Assembly: GCA_016715365.1 (NCBI GenBank)
Contig: JADKAM010000005.1
Span: 124,001-188,000, forward strand
Source: Chitinophagaceae bacterium
GTDB taxonomy: Bacteria; Bacteroidota; Bacteroidia; Chitinophagales; Chitinophagaceae
Direction of reading: 5' to 3'
DNA: 64,000 nt
The notes beneath the pieces were generated by a model. The model saw only the letters and a program-made list of their open reading frames with translations. It was not told the DNA's origin and made no database searches. The position numbers were made by a program, and so were the translations under genes. Shown piece after piece: positions 9,744 through 19,180 of the stretch. The first letter of the stretch is position 1; every line of letters starts with the position of its first letter.

Positions 9744-11293
9744 TTAAAATTTTAAACCAACAGTAGCAACAATATTTCCTTTTTGCTGCTTCAGTTCTGC
9801 AAAAGTGTTTGCCCTGTCTTCCAGCCGGTACGGAAAGTTTACATCTTTGCTTATGGCATGTACATATGTAAGATCTACAAAAAAACCTTTATTGCGGTAA
9901 CCAAGGCCGCCACTTAATAACATGCGGCTGGCTTTTAGTTCAGCATCTTTATAAGGTTTGCCGTAATAGGCAAAACCAAGTCTTGCCATAATAATTTTAA
10001 ATTTCAACTCGCCACCAACCCTAAAATTAAAATTGCCTTTGTAATTCTTTTTTAACCACTTTGTTCAAGTGCTTTGTAATAGGCTTTCTCTTCATCAGTT
10101 ACGGTTTCGTTATCGCTCTGGAAGCGGCTGCCGCGGTGCTGTACATATTCAATATCGGCGCTGATGAATCCTTTTTGTTTGGTTACATCTTTCACTTCTC
10201 TAAAAACATAAGAGGCACTTACAATGGCTTTAAAGGGCGTGCTTTGTATGTATTCAGCTTTGCCGGGCTGTCCGCTGGTAAAGAAACGGGAATCAATTTC
10301 GAATGTGTCGCCCGGGTTTTCAACTTTAGTAGCAAAATTGCTGTAATGCTCGTCTTTTAAAAACATCCAGGTGGGGGTATGTATGGCCAGCCCCAGGCGT
10401 ATATAATCTTTGGGGCGGTAAATGATACCGAGTTTTACATTAAAACCCATACCGGTGGTTTTAAAATCATCGGTGTATTCAACCTGGTTAAAATAGTTGG
10501 CGGTGTTGTTTGATGTATCCGATTCTTTAAAAAATGTATGGCTGGTATAACTTACCAATGGTACGCCAATGGCACCGCCAATAAACCATTTGTCTTTACT
10601 GTTATGTGCAAAGCCAATGGATACTTCACTCATGCCACCCTTTGTTTTTTTGATCATTTCCTGCTGCAAAGCCTGGCCTGCATCCAGTATATATTCCGGA
10701 GCACCTTTTACCTGTTTAATGCCATTTACAGTAACGGTGTCAATCAGGTAAGTGTACAGTGCAGGAGCTGAAGTGTAGGGAAAAGGAGAGTTGGTGCGGT
10801 CCAATACTTCGTCGATGGTATAACCACTCTTGGCAAACTCCTCGGCAAACTGCTCGCTGAAGGAACTGTAATTGTTCAATCCCTTATATCTTACTTCACT
10901 ATTAAAATTGGCAGTTTGTGTAATGGCAAGGCTGAAGGCACTGCTGTTTCTTGAATTTTTACCGCTGCTGTGACCAAATACCCAGCCGGTTGTTCCAAAT
11001 GCAAAATTATTTTTTGAGTTTGCTGTATTGGTTTCCCTGAATTTTGCTTTGTTGTTGTTGAAAGAAAAAGCGGGGGTGATCACAAATTCATTCGTTTTAT
11101 AAAAACCAAGACCGGCGGGATTTACAAAGGTTGCATTTAAATCACCACCCAGCGATCCCATGGCACCGCCAATGGCCATATTGCGTGCCGTTCCGCTTTG
11201 TGGATAAAAAGAATACCGTATGGCATCCTCGGGAACCTGTGCGTAAATAGATGAACCGGTAAGTAAAAAAGTGAGGAGTAAATATATTTTCAT
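9744..11293 (-). pseudogene. OMPP1/FadL-like outer-membrane protein, one frameshift
   Basis: A signal peptide (MKIYLLLTFLLTGSSIYAQ) is followed by SGTARNMAIGGAMGSLGGDL and NPAGLGFY, the N-terminal plug region of the FadL/TodX and PorV-like transport barrels, then repeated beta-strands. The main frame stops at 10052 (KALEQSG-stop). The next frame resumes with KKNYKGNFNFRVGGELKF and reads MARLGFAYYG to the final strand GNIVATVGLKF at 9744. Adding one base near 10055-10060 restores a protein of about 520 residues ending in aromatic Phe, as barrels do. Start is ATG 11293. It probably imports hydrophobic compounds across the outer membrane, if intact in the cell. Confidence 0.8.
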
Positions 11294-11376
11294 GAAGTCG
11301 TTTTTATTGAGCAATAATTCCAGATAAATTAAAGATCATTAGCGTCTCAGTTTGTATAATCTTTTTATCCGTAGTG

Positions 11377-11445
11377 TGTCAGGCTGAGCTTGTCGAAGCC
11401 GGTATATTACCATGTTAACCTGCCTTCGACAGGCTCAGGCTGACA
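11377..11445. repeat. Intergenic inverted repeat containing CTTCGACAGGCTCAG
   Basis: The left arm (11377-11400) and right arm (11422-11445) are 24 bp each and complementary except at about two positions. The core is the TGTCAGGCTGAGC / CTTCGACAGGCTCAG motif. It sits between two same-strand genes (lipoprotein and porin). A related fragment, CTTCGACTTCGCTCAGC, occurs at about 27914-27930 just before the plug gene. It is probably a dispersed palindromic repeat. Confidence 0.65.
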
Positions 11446-11500
11446 GCTTTTAAATGATACACAGAAAGATCAAAATTTCTAATTTTCATTTTTTATAGCA

Positions 11501-12154
11501 TTATCCTCCTCTTGCCGGCCTGCCTGCTGAGCCGGAGCCACTGCTGCCAGATGATGAACTTCCGCTGCTGCCACCTGATGAAGGTGTATACGTTCTGGTA
11601 TTGTTTGATGAAGGAGTCCTTGTTTCGGATGGTGTAGGCTCAATGGTTTGCCTGAGTATGTTACCAATACGGCTGCCGCTTCGGTTACTGTTGTTATACT
11701 GTGTAGATGAATTGGTAAAAGTTAATGTACTGTTTGTTTTACCAGAAGCTACCCTGGTATTGTATCCGTTATACGTATTCAGGTTAACCATGCGTGGGGT
11801 AGTGTTAACCCGTGTTGCATAGGTTGGTGTTGTGGTATAAATGGCCCATGGATAATAATATGGATTGTAATAATAACCGTACCCTGATCTTTTGCATGAA
11901 TAATTATACGGACTGTAATCGTAATCATAATCATCCCTGAAACTTCTCCAGCGCTGATCACGAATCGTCATCGTTATTTCATAATCATTATTTACGGGGC
12001 GCCTGTCATCTTCCCGTTCGGTATATTTTTTTTCTGCAACAGGTTTTACAGGAGAGTAATACACATCATCAGGTGTTTGCCCGGTTTTATAGGCAGTGCT
12101 GCAACTGCTGAAAGCGGCTACAGATAAGGCTACAAGTAAAATTTTTGTTGTCAT
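11501..12154 (-). CDS. Low-complexity Tyr/Ser/Asn-rich lipoprotein
   Basis: A 217-residue predicted lipoprotein: MTTKILLVALSVAAFSSC ends in a lipobox with Cys 18. The mature chain has an acidic and basic patch (EREDDRRPVNNDYEITMTIRDQ), a Tyr-rich stretch (YDYDYSPYNYSCKRSGYGYY), an Asn/Thr-rich stretch and a C-terminal Ser/Gly tail. No catalytic motif is present. It is divergent from proS with 164 bp between the starts. Composition suggests an extended surface or periplasmic protein. Function unknown. Confidence 0.75.
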   Translation of the reverse strand: MTTKILLVALSVAAFSSCSTAYKTGQTPDDVYYSPVKPVAEKKYTEREDDRRPVNNDYEITMTIRDQRWRSFRDDYDYDYSPYNYSCKRSGYGYYYNPYYYPWAIYTTTPTYATRVNTTPRMVNLNTYNGYNTRVASGKTNSTLTFTNSSTQYNNSNRSGSRIGNILRQTIEPTPSETRTPSSNNTRTYTPSSGGSSGSSSSGSSGSGSAGRPARGG

Positions 12155-12318
12155 GGCGATTTGTTTAAAGCATTTAAAATTGAAGTTACTACTTTTGTGC
12201 AGTTTGGAAGTACTTTGTGCAACTGCTTAACATAAACCATCAGACAATAAAGTTAGAATCTCTGATGTTAAAGCCGTGCTAAAACAAAAGACGATTTATT
12301 AAAATTTATACAAATTAA

Positions 12319-13797
12319 ATGAGCAAAGAGTTAACATCAAGAGCAGAAGATTATTCGCAGTGGTACAACGACCTGGTAATTAAAGGCGGACTGGCAGATT
12401 ATTCTGCTGTAAGGGGTTGTATGGTTATTAAACCTTATGGCTTTGCACTTTGGGAGAACATGCGTGACCAGTTAGATAAAATGTTTAAAGATACCGGTCA
12501 CCAGAATGCCTATTTTCCGCTGTTTGTACCCAAGAGCCTGTTTGAAGCGGAAGAAAAAAATGCAGAAGGTTTTGCAAAGGAATGTGCCATTGTAACGCAT
12601 TACCGCCTGAAGAATGATCCTGATAAACCCGGTAAGCTAATGGTTGATCCGGAAGCTAAACTGGAAGAAGAACTCATCATTCGTCCCACCAGCGAAGCCA
12701 TCATCTGGAATACTTATAAAGGATGGATACAATCTTACCGCGATCTTCCTTTACTGATAAACCAGTGGGCCAATGTGGTTCGTTGGGAAATGCGTACCCG
12801 TTTATTTTTACGCACGGCCGAATTTTTATGGCAGGAAGGACATACTGCACATGCCACCAAAGAAGAAGCGATAGAAGAAACTAAAAAGATGCTGGATGTA
12901 TATGCCGAGTTTGCAGAAGAGTGGATGGCAGTGCCGGTTATAAAGGGAGTGAAAACGGCCAATGAACGCTTTGCAGGAGCAGAAGATACGTATTGTATTG
13001 AGGCTTTGATGCAGGATGGTAAAGCATTGCAGGCTGGTACATCGCATTTCCTGGGACAAAATTTCGCCAAGGCATTTGATGTTAAATTCAGCGATAAGAA
13101 CAATGTGCTGGATTATGTGTGGGCTACATCATGGGGTGTATCTACCCGTTTGATTGGTGCATTGATCATGGCGCACAGCGATGACCAGGGATTGATCATG
13201 CCTCCAAAAATTGCTCCGCTGCAGGTAGTCATCGTTCCTATTTATAAAGGCGAAGAAAGTAAGGCGCCCATTGATGCAAAAGCTAATGAGATCATTGCTT
13301 CATTAAAGGCATTGGGTATACGGGTTAAATACGATAATAGTGATAACAGCCGCCCCGGCTGGAAATTTGCACAATACGAATTGCAGGGGGTGCCAATAAG
13401 ACTTGCCATGGGACTGCGTGATATGGAAAACCAGGTGGTAGAACTTGCCCGCCGTGATACCAAAGAAAAAACCAGCATGCCCATGGAAGGGCTTGCAGCT
13501 GCGGTGGCAAAACTGCTGGAAGAAATTCAGCAGAATATGTTTAATAAAGCACTTGCTTTCAGAGATGAAAATATCAGAACAGTTGATAACTGGGATGATT
13601 TTGTAAAAACGCTGGATGAAAAAACCGGGTTTGTTTCGGCACATTGGGATGGCACTCCGGAGACTGAAGAGAAGATAAAAGAACAGAGCAAAGCTACTAT
13701 TCGTTGTATTCCTTTAAATAATAAGCAAGAGGAGGGGAAATGTGTTTTAACCGGTAACCCAAGTACACAAAGGGTTTTGTTTGCAAGAGCCTATTAA
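12319..13797 (+). CDS. proS: Prolyl-tRNA synthetase, type 3
   Basis: This cytosolic class II aminoacyl-tRNA synthetase charges tRNA-Pro. The 492-residue length, the lack of the bacterial editing insertion and the C-terminal domain ending in a Tyr (FARAY) fit the archaeal/eukaryotic-like type 3 ProS common in Bacteroidota. Class II motifs are visible: motif 1 region around GFALWENMRDQLDKMF, motif 2 as IIRPTSEAIIWNTYKGWI and RWEMRTRLFLRTAEFLWQEG, and motif 3 as WATSWGVSTRLIGALIMAHSD. The anticodon-binding domain follows from about residue 290 (PLQVVIVPIYKG). DUF2752 and the CCC-motif genes follow on the same strand. Confidence 0.96.
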   Translation: MSKELTSRAEDYSQWYNDLVIKGGLADYSAVRGCMVIKPYGFALWENMRDQLDKMFKDTGHQNAYFPLFVPKSLFEAEEKNAEGFAKECAIVTHYRLKNDPDKPGKLMVDPEAKLEEELIIRPTSEAIIWNTYKGWIQSYRDLPLLINQWANVVRWEMRTRLFLRTAEFLWQEGHTAHATKEEAIEETKKMLDVYAEFAEEWMAVPVIKGVKTANERFAGAEDTYCIEALMQDGKALQAGTSHFLGQNFAKAFDVKFSDKNNVLDYVWATSWGVSTRLIGALIMAHSDDQGLIMPPKIAPLQVVIVPIYKGEESKAPIDAKANEIIASLKALGIRVKYDNSDNSRPGWKFAQYELQGVPIRLAMGLRDMENQVVELARRDTKEKTSMPMEGLAAAVAKLLEEIQQNMFNKALAFRDENIRTVDNWDDFVKTLDEKTGFVSAHWDGTPETEEKIKEQSKATIRCIPLNNKQEEGKCVLTGNPSTQRVLFARAY

Positions 13798-13813
13798 CGG
13801 ATTAACTGCAGAA

Positions 13814-14134
13814 ATGGAATTCTATTTATTAAATATAACCAGTTGGCTTGAATCCCACCAGATCCCCTGCATCTTTAAGTCGTTCACACATATGGATTGT
13901 CCGGGCTGTGGCGTGCAACGTAGTTTTGTTTTGTTATTGCAGGGAGATGTACCCGGCAGTTTTATCATGTATCCTGCTTTAATGCCGATACTTCTGCTTT
14001 TTGCTTTCCTGATTTTGCATGTAATATTAAAAATCCGGAACGGGGCCAATATTTTAAAATATATGTACATTTTTTGTACAGGTATTATCTTAGTAAGTTA
14101 TATTTACAAACTATTAGTTACCAAAACAACCTAA
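13814..14134 (+). CDS. DUF2752 membrane protein
   Basis: A 106-residue protein with the DUF2752 signature HMDCPGCGVQRSFVLLLQGD (about residues 26-45), a cysteine-containing stretch between short hydrophobic regions. Two membrane segments follow (ALMPILLLFAFLILHVIL and MYIFCTGIILVSYIYKLL). ATG 13814 is preferred over TTG 13781, which would overlap proS by 17 bp. It ends 1 bp before the first CCC-motif gene, so the four genes are probably cotranscribed. DUF2752 proteins are inner-membrane proteins of unknown function. Confidence 0.85.
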   Translation: MEFYLLNITSWLESHQIPCIFKSFTHMDCPGCGVQRSFVLLLQGDVPGSFIMYPALMPILLLFAFLILHVILKIRNGANILKYMYIFCTGIILVSYIYKLLVTKTT

Positions 14135-14135
14135 C

Positions 14136-14453
14136 ATGTCAGATCCAAACAGGGACTATTTAAGCAACAGCAATGCTAACAATGCCCAACTTCCCAATGC
14201 AACCGCAACATTAGTACTTGGTATTTTATCAATTGTAGTATGCTTTATTTGCGGTATCATAGCGCTGGTTATTTCCAACAAGGATATTGCCATGTATAAA
14301 GCCAACCCGGACCTTTATTCAGCTGCATCTTATAATAATATCAAGGCTGGGCGTATTTGTGCATTGATCGGTATCATTTTACAGGTATTGGGTATTATCG
14401 TTTACATTATTTTTATTGCCTTTTTCATTTCTATGGCAGGAAGCTTAAGATAA
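14136..14453 (+). CDS. CCC-motif membrane protein, copy 1
   Basis: A 105-residue protein: a hydrophilic Asn-rich N-terminus, then LPNATATLVLGILSIVVCFICGI, a cytosolic loop (SNKDIAMYKANPDLYS) and IKAGRICALIGIILQVLGIIV, giving two to three membrane helices. The layout (NATA-LVLGI ... GxI-LV-NKD-LYK-P-LY ... AGRIC-IIGLIL) matches the Bacteroidota CCC-motif / DUF4190-like membrane proteins. It is the first of three tandem paralogues. No function is established. Confidence 0.8.
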   Translation: MSDPNRDYLSNSNANNAQLPNATATLVLGILSIVVCFICGIIALVISNKDIAMYKANPDLYSAASYNNIKAGRICALIGIILQVLGIIVYIIFIAFFISMAGSLR

Positions 14454-14483
14454 CAGGTTTATTAAAAGTTTAAAATTATAACG

Positions 14484-14834
14484 ATGAACGATCAGCAGAA
14501 TTTACTGACGCCTAACAATAATTATAACCAGCAGTCAAACCTGTCTAATGCAACAGCCTCACTGGTGTTGGGCATCATTTCAATAGTTACCAGTTTATGT
14601 TATGTATCGGCACTTATCGGCATTATATGCGGTGTAATTGGTCTGGTACTGGGTAATAAAGACAGAGCATTATATAAATCCACACCGGAGCTTTATTCCA
14701 GCTCAAGTTACAGCCAATCCAATGCCGGAAGAACCTGCAGTATCATAGGTTTAATTTTGAGTGCGCTTTGGTTGATCTTTATTATTATCATGTTTATATT
14801 TATTGGAAGCATGAGTTACAGCGACTGGCGTTAA
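14484..14834 (+). CDS. CCC-motif membrane protein, copy 2
   Basis: A 116-residue paralogue of its upstream neighbour, 30 bp downstream. It shares LSNATASLVLGIISIV, LVLGNKDRALYKSTPELYS and NAGRTCSIIGLILSALW with copies 1 and 3. The N-terminal tail (NDQQNLLTPNNNYNQQ) is again Gln/Asn-rich and the hydrophobic segments keep their positions. It ends in a short polar tail (SMSYSDWR). Small inner-membrane protein of unknown function. Confidence 0.8.
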   Translation: MNDQQNLLTPNNNYNQQSNLSNATASLVLGIISIVTSLCYVSALIGIICGVIGLVLGNKDRALYKSTPELYSSSSYSQSNAGRTCSIIGLILSALWLIFIIIMFIFIGSMSYSDWR

Positions 14835-14898
14835 ACTCACAAACCGTGGTTGATTTTTTTTGGAAGTAAGGTAGTTAGCTAATAAACCTCAACAGATT

Positions 14899-15192
14899 TT
14901 GAATTCAACAGATTTTCAGCAGAGCAACCTTCCTAATGCAACAGCTTGCCTTGTTTTGGGAATTCTATGCATTGTATGTAGTTGTTTTGGTATCGGGTTA
15001 ATTTGTGGAATTATTAGTTTGGTACTTGCAGCTAAGGATATAAAATTATACCAGGCAGCTCCTGAGTTGTATACTCCATCCAGTTATAGCTCTTTAAATG
15101 CCGGCAGAATCTGTTCTATTATCGGGCTTATTTTCGGTGGATTATTTTTGTTACTGGTCGGCTTGAATTTTTTCAAGACAATTTCAAGATGA
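14899..15192 (+). CDS. CCC-motif membrane protein, copy 3
   Basis: The third tandem paralogue, 97 residues, starting at TTG 14899 because no ATG precedes the conserved LPNATACLVLGILCIVCSC block. It has the cysteine-rich first helix that gives the family its name (CIVCSCFGIGLICGI), then LVLAAKDIKLYQAAPELY and NAGRICSIIGLIFGGLF. It ends 16 bp before the convergent RDD gene. Non-ATG initiation is inferred. Confidence 0.75.
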   Translation: MNSTDFQQSNLPNATACLVLGILCIVCSCFGIGLICGIISLVLAAKDIKLYQAAPELYTPSSYSSLNAGRICSIIGLIFGGLFLLLVGLNFFKTISR

Positions 15193-15208
15193 GATAATTC
15201 TCAGTAAT

Positions 15209-15994
15209 TTATTCTTTTGTAGCCAGGTAATTATAATCGGCCAGCAGCTTTTCCAGAAACTGGTCAACATGCATATCAGATTGTATCTGCAGCACTTCTT
15301 TTATTTTCATCGAAACCCGCTGGCACATGTCGTAGTTATTTCTTTTACTGGCCTGTATCAATACACCTTTAATGGTATTGATATCCCGGTCGCTCAGCCG
15401 CATCACCTGCGGAAACATCACTTTATAATCTGTTTTATCAATCTGCATAAAAACAGTATCGGCCAGTGTTAATGCCGATTTGGTATTAACTACCACCGTG
15501 CCGGCAATCATATCGCCCAGCCGCTGGTTTTTGTTTGTAACCGAAATGATGACAACCACGGCAATACCCAACATACCCGTTATAAAAACATAAACGAACA
15601 GATTGGCAGTTGAAAAAGCGATATAACCAAAAAAGAAAGGCCATTCAAAAAAACGGGTTACCCACCTTAAAATAAACTGGCCCAAAGTAGGTTCGCCTCC
15701 CTCCAGGCTTATTACCCTGATGGCCATGATCTTTTTACCTAGGGTTTGCCCGTTAAACCAAAGCTCGGTCAATAAAGAATAAAGCAGCATGGGAAGTGAG
15801 ATGATGAGGATATCCATGCCCACACTTTCATCCCAGTTAAATACAAACTTATTGTACATTACATATTTCATACTGACCAGGAAAATAACCAGCAATACAA
15901 AATCTATAACATAAGCCAGCAGCCTTTTATGAAATTCTGCAATTTCAAACTCCAGGTCGATATTAAAAGCAGTACCTATTTGAATGATGCCCAT
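15209..15994 (-). CDS. RDD-family membrane protein
   Basis: A 261-residue protein with the RDD domain at the N-terminus: FHKRLLAYVIDFVLLVIFLVSM (about 22-43), a second helix MDILIISLPMLLYSLLTEL, the conserved LWFNGQTLGKKIMAIRVIS loop, and a C-terminal membrane pair ending NQRLGDMIAGTVVVN. About 80 cytosolic residues follow. It is transcribed away from the SpoIIM gene with 111 bp between starts. In Bacteroidota this RDD gene regularly accompanies the SpoIIM / DUF4129 / DUF4350 / MoxR / DUF58 set, so a shared role is likely but unproven. Confidence 0.9.
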   Translation of the reverse strand: MGIIQIGTAFNIDLEFEIAEFHKRLLAYVIDFVLLVIFLVSMKYVMYNKFVFNWDESVGMDILIISLPMLLYSLLTELWFNGQTLGKKIMAIRVISLEGGEPTLGQFILRWVTRFFEWPFFFGYIAFSTANLFVYVFITGMLGIAVVVIISVTNKNQRLGDMIAGTVVVNTKSALTLADTVFMQIDKTDYKVMFPQVMRLSDRDINTIKGVLIQASKRNNYDMCQRVSMKIKEVLQIQSDMHVDQFLEKLLADYNYLATKE

Positions 15995-16105
15995 GATGTA
16001 TGCAAATTACAATTTGCCGTCAACAGATGAGGCAAAACATGAATTTTTTTATTAATCAAAAAAGCATGAATTTACATACTTAATGTAAAACCCGTTTTTT
16101 TTGCG

Positions 16106-17128
16106 ATGAGGGAAGCTATGTTTATAAAAAAGAATGCTGAAAAGTGGGATAGATACCAGCATTCGCCAACCGATAACCCGGATGAAACTGCAGAAAGGTT
16201 TGTTAATTTAATTGATGACCTGAGCTATGCTAAAACTTTTTATCCAAAAAGTAAAGTAACCCGTTGGGTAAACGGTATTGCTGCAGGCATTTACCAGAGC
16301 ATCTATAAAAATAAAAAAGAAAAATACAGCCGCATTTTCACTTTCTGGAAATACGAACTGCCCCTTTTGTTTAAAAGATACCACCGCATTTTTTTATTTA
16401 CCACCATTGTATTTGTATTGTTTGTGGCCATTGGTGTTTTTTCATCAAAAGAAAACCCCGACTTTGTAAGAGGTGTACTGGGCGATAACTATGTGGATAT
16501 GACGGAAGAAAATATTGAAAAAGGCGATCCTTTTGGTGTGTATAAGGATGGTAACCCGTTCTCGATGTTTGTGTGGATAGGGTTTAATAATATAAAGGTT
16601 GCATTTTTAGCATTTATCGGTGGTTTTACACTGGGCCTGGTTACCATTTATATTATGTGGAGCAATGGGATTATGCTCGGGTCTTTTCAATATATGTTTT
16701 TTGCAAAAGGGCTGGGCATTAAATCAGTAATGGTTATCTGGATACACGGCACGCTTGAAATTTCGGCCATTGTAATTGCTGCCACAGCTGGTTTTGTTCT
16801 TGCGGCGGGCATTTTATTTCCGGGCACGTACTCCCGTTTTGAATCCTTTAAACGAAACGGAAAAGATGCCGCCAAAATTTTAATAAGCCTGGTGCCCGTT
16901 TTTATTGTAGCTGCATTTTTTGAAAGTTATGTTACCCATTTAATGAGCCAGACTTATGATAAAGCAAAAAATACAGGTCTGCCGGTTTGGGCAAGCGTAA
17001 GTATTTTAGCAGTATCATCACTGTTCATCATCTGGTATTTTGTAATCCTCCCCATCCGTTTACACAGGAAAGGTTATTATATTCAAACCGATGGCATCAT
17101 CAACCGGGTGAAGAAAGACAATGCGTAA
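16106..17128 (+). CDS. Stage II sporulation protein M-like membrane protein
   Basis: A 340-residue SpoIIM/DUF95-family inner-membrane protein. After about 100 cytosolic residues it has a helix (IFLFTTIVFVLFVAIGVFS), an extracytoplasmic loop, and the family core FSMFVWIGFNNIKVAFLAFIGGFTLG, then YIMWSNGIMLGSF and WIHGTLEISAIVIAATAGF, where the His-Gly-x-Glu motif is the best conserved. The family name comes from Bacillus; this organism need not sporulate. ATG 16106 or 16118 could be the start. It overlaps the DUF4129 gene by 8 bp. Confidence 0.88.
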   Translation: MREAMFIKKNAEKWDRYQHSPTDNPDETAERFVNLIDDLSYAKTFYPKSKVTRWVNGIAAGIYQSIYKNKKEKYSRIFTFWKYELPLLFKRYHRIFLFTTIVFVLFVAIGVFSSKENPDFVRGVLGDNYVDMTEENIEKGDPFGVYKDGNPFSMFVWIGFNNIKVAFLAFIGGFTLGLVTIYIMWSNGIMLGSFQYMFFAKGLGIKSVMVIWIHGTLEISAIVIAATAGFVLAAGILFPGTYSRFESFKRNGKDAAKILISLVPVFIVAAFFESYVTHLMSQTYDKAKNTGLPVWASVSILAVSSLFIIWYFVILPIRLHRKGYYIQTDGIINRVKKDNA

Positions 17129-17948
17129 AATCATTTACATATCGTTATTGCTGATGGGGTTCTTATCTGCCGCACAGGCGCAGAAAAAGATCATCTACGA
17201 GGATAGTTCCTTATTGCAGAAAGACGAGGAAGTATCTGCAACTGTTGACCAGGTAGAGGTTGTAAAAGATTCAGCAGTTATGGTACAACCACCTGTAACA
17301 GCACCGGAAGATGATGAACCGGCAGATACCAGCCTGTATAAAAATGATCTGAACCTTTCTTACGATTCTATTAAAAACTGGAGAAACTTAAAAGAGTATG
17401 CTTATACAAAATATTTAGACAGCCTTTTAAAAAAGGAAAAGAAAAAGGAAGCTAAAGAACCACCAAGGCCACGAACAGGTATAATAAGCAGTTTGTTCAA
17501 CTCTAATATTGTAACGGTATTACTTTGGACGGTGGCCATTGCCTTTGTACTTTTTATCTTATACCGCCTGTTTTTGGCAGAGGGTGCTTTTAAACGCAAA
17601 TCGAAATCGGTTAAAGCAGAAGCAGAAGTAGAAGAAGAAATAATTACCAAAGAAAGTGATTTTGATGCACTGATAAGACAGTCTTTACAAAGCGGCAATT
17701 ACAGGCAGGCCGTGCGTTACCAGTATTTACGCACCCTGCATTTACTGGCAGAAAAAAACATGGTTCAGCTGGCGCCGGATAAAACCAATTTTCAATACGT
17801 AAGTGAAATAGCAAACCGCAATTACCAGCAGCCTTTTGCATCGCTTACATTAAATTATGAGTATGTGTGGTATGGTGAATTTGAAATTGATAAAAGTATT
17901 TACGATAAGATTGAAAGTAATTTCAGCGGTTTCAATCAAAAAATATAG
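17121..17948 (+). CDS. DUF4129 membrane protein
   Basis: A 275-residue protein: signal peptide (MRKIIYISLLLMGFLSAAQA), an acidic extracytoplasmic segment, one membrane helix (IVTVLLWTVAIAFVLFILYRLFL, about 132-154), then the cytosolic DUF4129 helical domain (FDALIRQSLQSGNYRQAVRY, YLRTLHLLAEK, NFQYVSEIANRNY). DUF4129 is also found fused to transglutaminases; here no protease domain is present. It is the second gene of the SpoIIM operon and lies 3 bp before DUF4350. Probable adaptor in the MoxR complex (inference). Confidence 0.85.
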   Translation: MRKIIYISLLLMGFLSAAQAQKKIIYEDSSLLQKDEEVSATVDQVEVVKDSAVMVQPPVTAPEDDEPADTSLYKNDLNLSYDSIKNWRNLKEYAYTKYLDSLLKKEKKKEAKEPPRPRTGIISSLFNSNIVTVLLWTVAIAFVLFILYRLFLAEGAFKRKSKSVKAEAEVEEEIITKESDFDALIRQSLQSGNYRQAVRYQYLRTLHLLAEKNMVQLAPDKTNFQYVSEIANRNYQQPFASLTLNYEYVWYGEFEIDKSIYDKIESNFSGFNQKI

Positions 17949-17951
17949 ATA

Positions 17952-19169
17952 TTGAAGAACAGGTTTGCACATATCGTTTTATTGCTGGCAGTTACAGTTT
18001 TGCTGAACGCCTGTTTGGGGGGTGGCGGCAGAAAAATGCCTTCATTGAAGGAAACCTATTCTAAAAAAGATACAAAACCTTTTGGTGCCGAAATTGCCTA
18101 CCGGCAGATTGAAAGTATGTATGATGGCAATTTTATACAGGACAAGAAACAGAATTTTAAGGATACCTGGGATAATATCAGCGATACCGGTTCATTGTAC
18201 ATCTGTATGGCACCCAGATTATTTGTTACCGAAGAAGATGTGGAAGCCATGATGGAATATGTATATGCAGGCAACAGTCTTTTTATCTCTTCCGGATCAA
18301 TAGATGAACTTTTGCTGGATGAAGTGGGTTGCAGTGCTGTGTACACATCGCCAGCTGTTGAAAACATGGTTGGTAAAAAGCAAAGCACAAATGTTTTTTC
18401 AGCATTGCAACCTGAGTTTAAATACGGTTATTATTATTATCCTTTTGAGAATTTTTTTACCGGCCTTGACAGCAGCAATACCCGTGTACTTGGTTATAAC
18501 GACAGTAAAAAGCCCAATTCAATTGTATATTTTTATGGCAAGGGCAGGCTTTACCTGCAATGTGAACCCCGTGCATACAGTAATTATTTTTTGCTGAAGG
18601 ATAATAATTATCAGTATTTAAAAAACACGGTGGCTTTTACCCAAAATGAACCTGAACATGTGTATTGGGATGATTATTACAACAAACTAACGAATCGGAA
18701 AAATTCTAAAAAAAGTTTTTCAACTTTCAGCGAGATCATGAAACATCCGCCGCTGAAAGCCGCATTCTGGTTGTCGCTGCTGCTGCTGTTAATGTATATA
18801 CTGTTTGGTGGTAAACGTGTTCAGCGCATTATACAACAGCTTAAACCCAATGAAAATACTACCGTAACATTTACAGAAACCATTGGCCGGCTGTACCTGC
18901 AAAAAAAGGACAATAAAAATATTGCCGACAAGATGATTACTTATTTTAATGAGTACATTCGCAATACTTATTTTTTAAATACCAATCATATAAATGATGA
19001 TTTTATTGTGATGCTGAGCCGCAAGAGTGGGGTAGACAGGGATAAGGTAGATACCATTTACCGCACCATTACTGCTGCTCAGAGAAGCAATGAGGTGAAT
19101 GATTACCAGTTACTTTCTTTACAGGAACAAATACAACAGTTTTATAAAAATAGCGGTAAGAAATATTAA
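17952..19169 (+). CDS. DUF4350-containing membrane lipoprotein
   Basis: A 405-residue protein starting at TTG 17952 (MKNRFAHIVLLLAVTVLLNAC, a lipobox with Cys 21). The extracytoplasmic part has the DUF4350 Rossmann-like core: YSKKDTKPFGAEIAYRQIE, SDTGSLYICMAPRLFVTEED and LFISSGSIDELLL. A membrane segment follows (AAFWLSLLLLLMYILFG, about 274-290) and a cytosolic helical tail. The domain is related to ThuA/GATase1-like folds but lacks catalytic residues here. Located between DUF4129 and MoxR in the same unit. Confidence 0.82.
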   Translation: MKNRFAHIVLLLAVTVLLNACLGGGGRKMPSLKETYSKKDTKPFGAEIAYRQIESMYDGNFIQDKKQNFKDTWDNISDTGSLYICMAPRLFVTEEDVEAMMEYVYAGNSLFISSGSIDELLLDEVGCSAVYTSPAVENMVGKKQSTNVFSALQPEFKYGYYYYPFENFFTGLDSSNTRVLGYNDSKKPNSIVYFYGKGRLYLQCEPRAYSNYFLLKDNNYQYLKNTVAFTQNEPEHVYWDDYYNKLTNRKNSKKSFSTFSEIMKHPPLKAAFWLSLLLLLMYILFGGKRVQRIIQQLKPNENTTVTFTETIGRLYLQKKDNKNIADKMITYFNEYIRNTYFLNTNHINDDFIVMLSRKSGVDRDKVDTIYRTITAAQRSNEVNDYQLLSLQEQIQQFYKNSGKKY

Positions 19170-19180
19170 AACACAATCCC

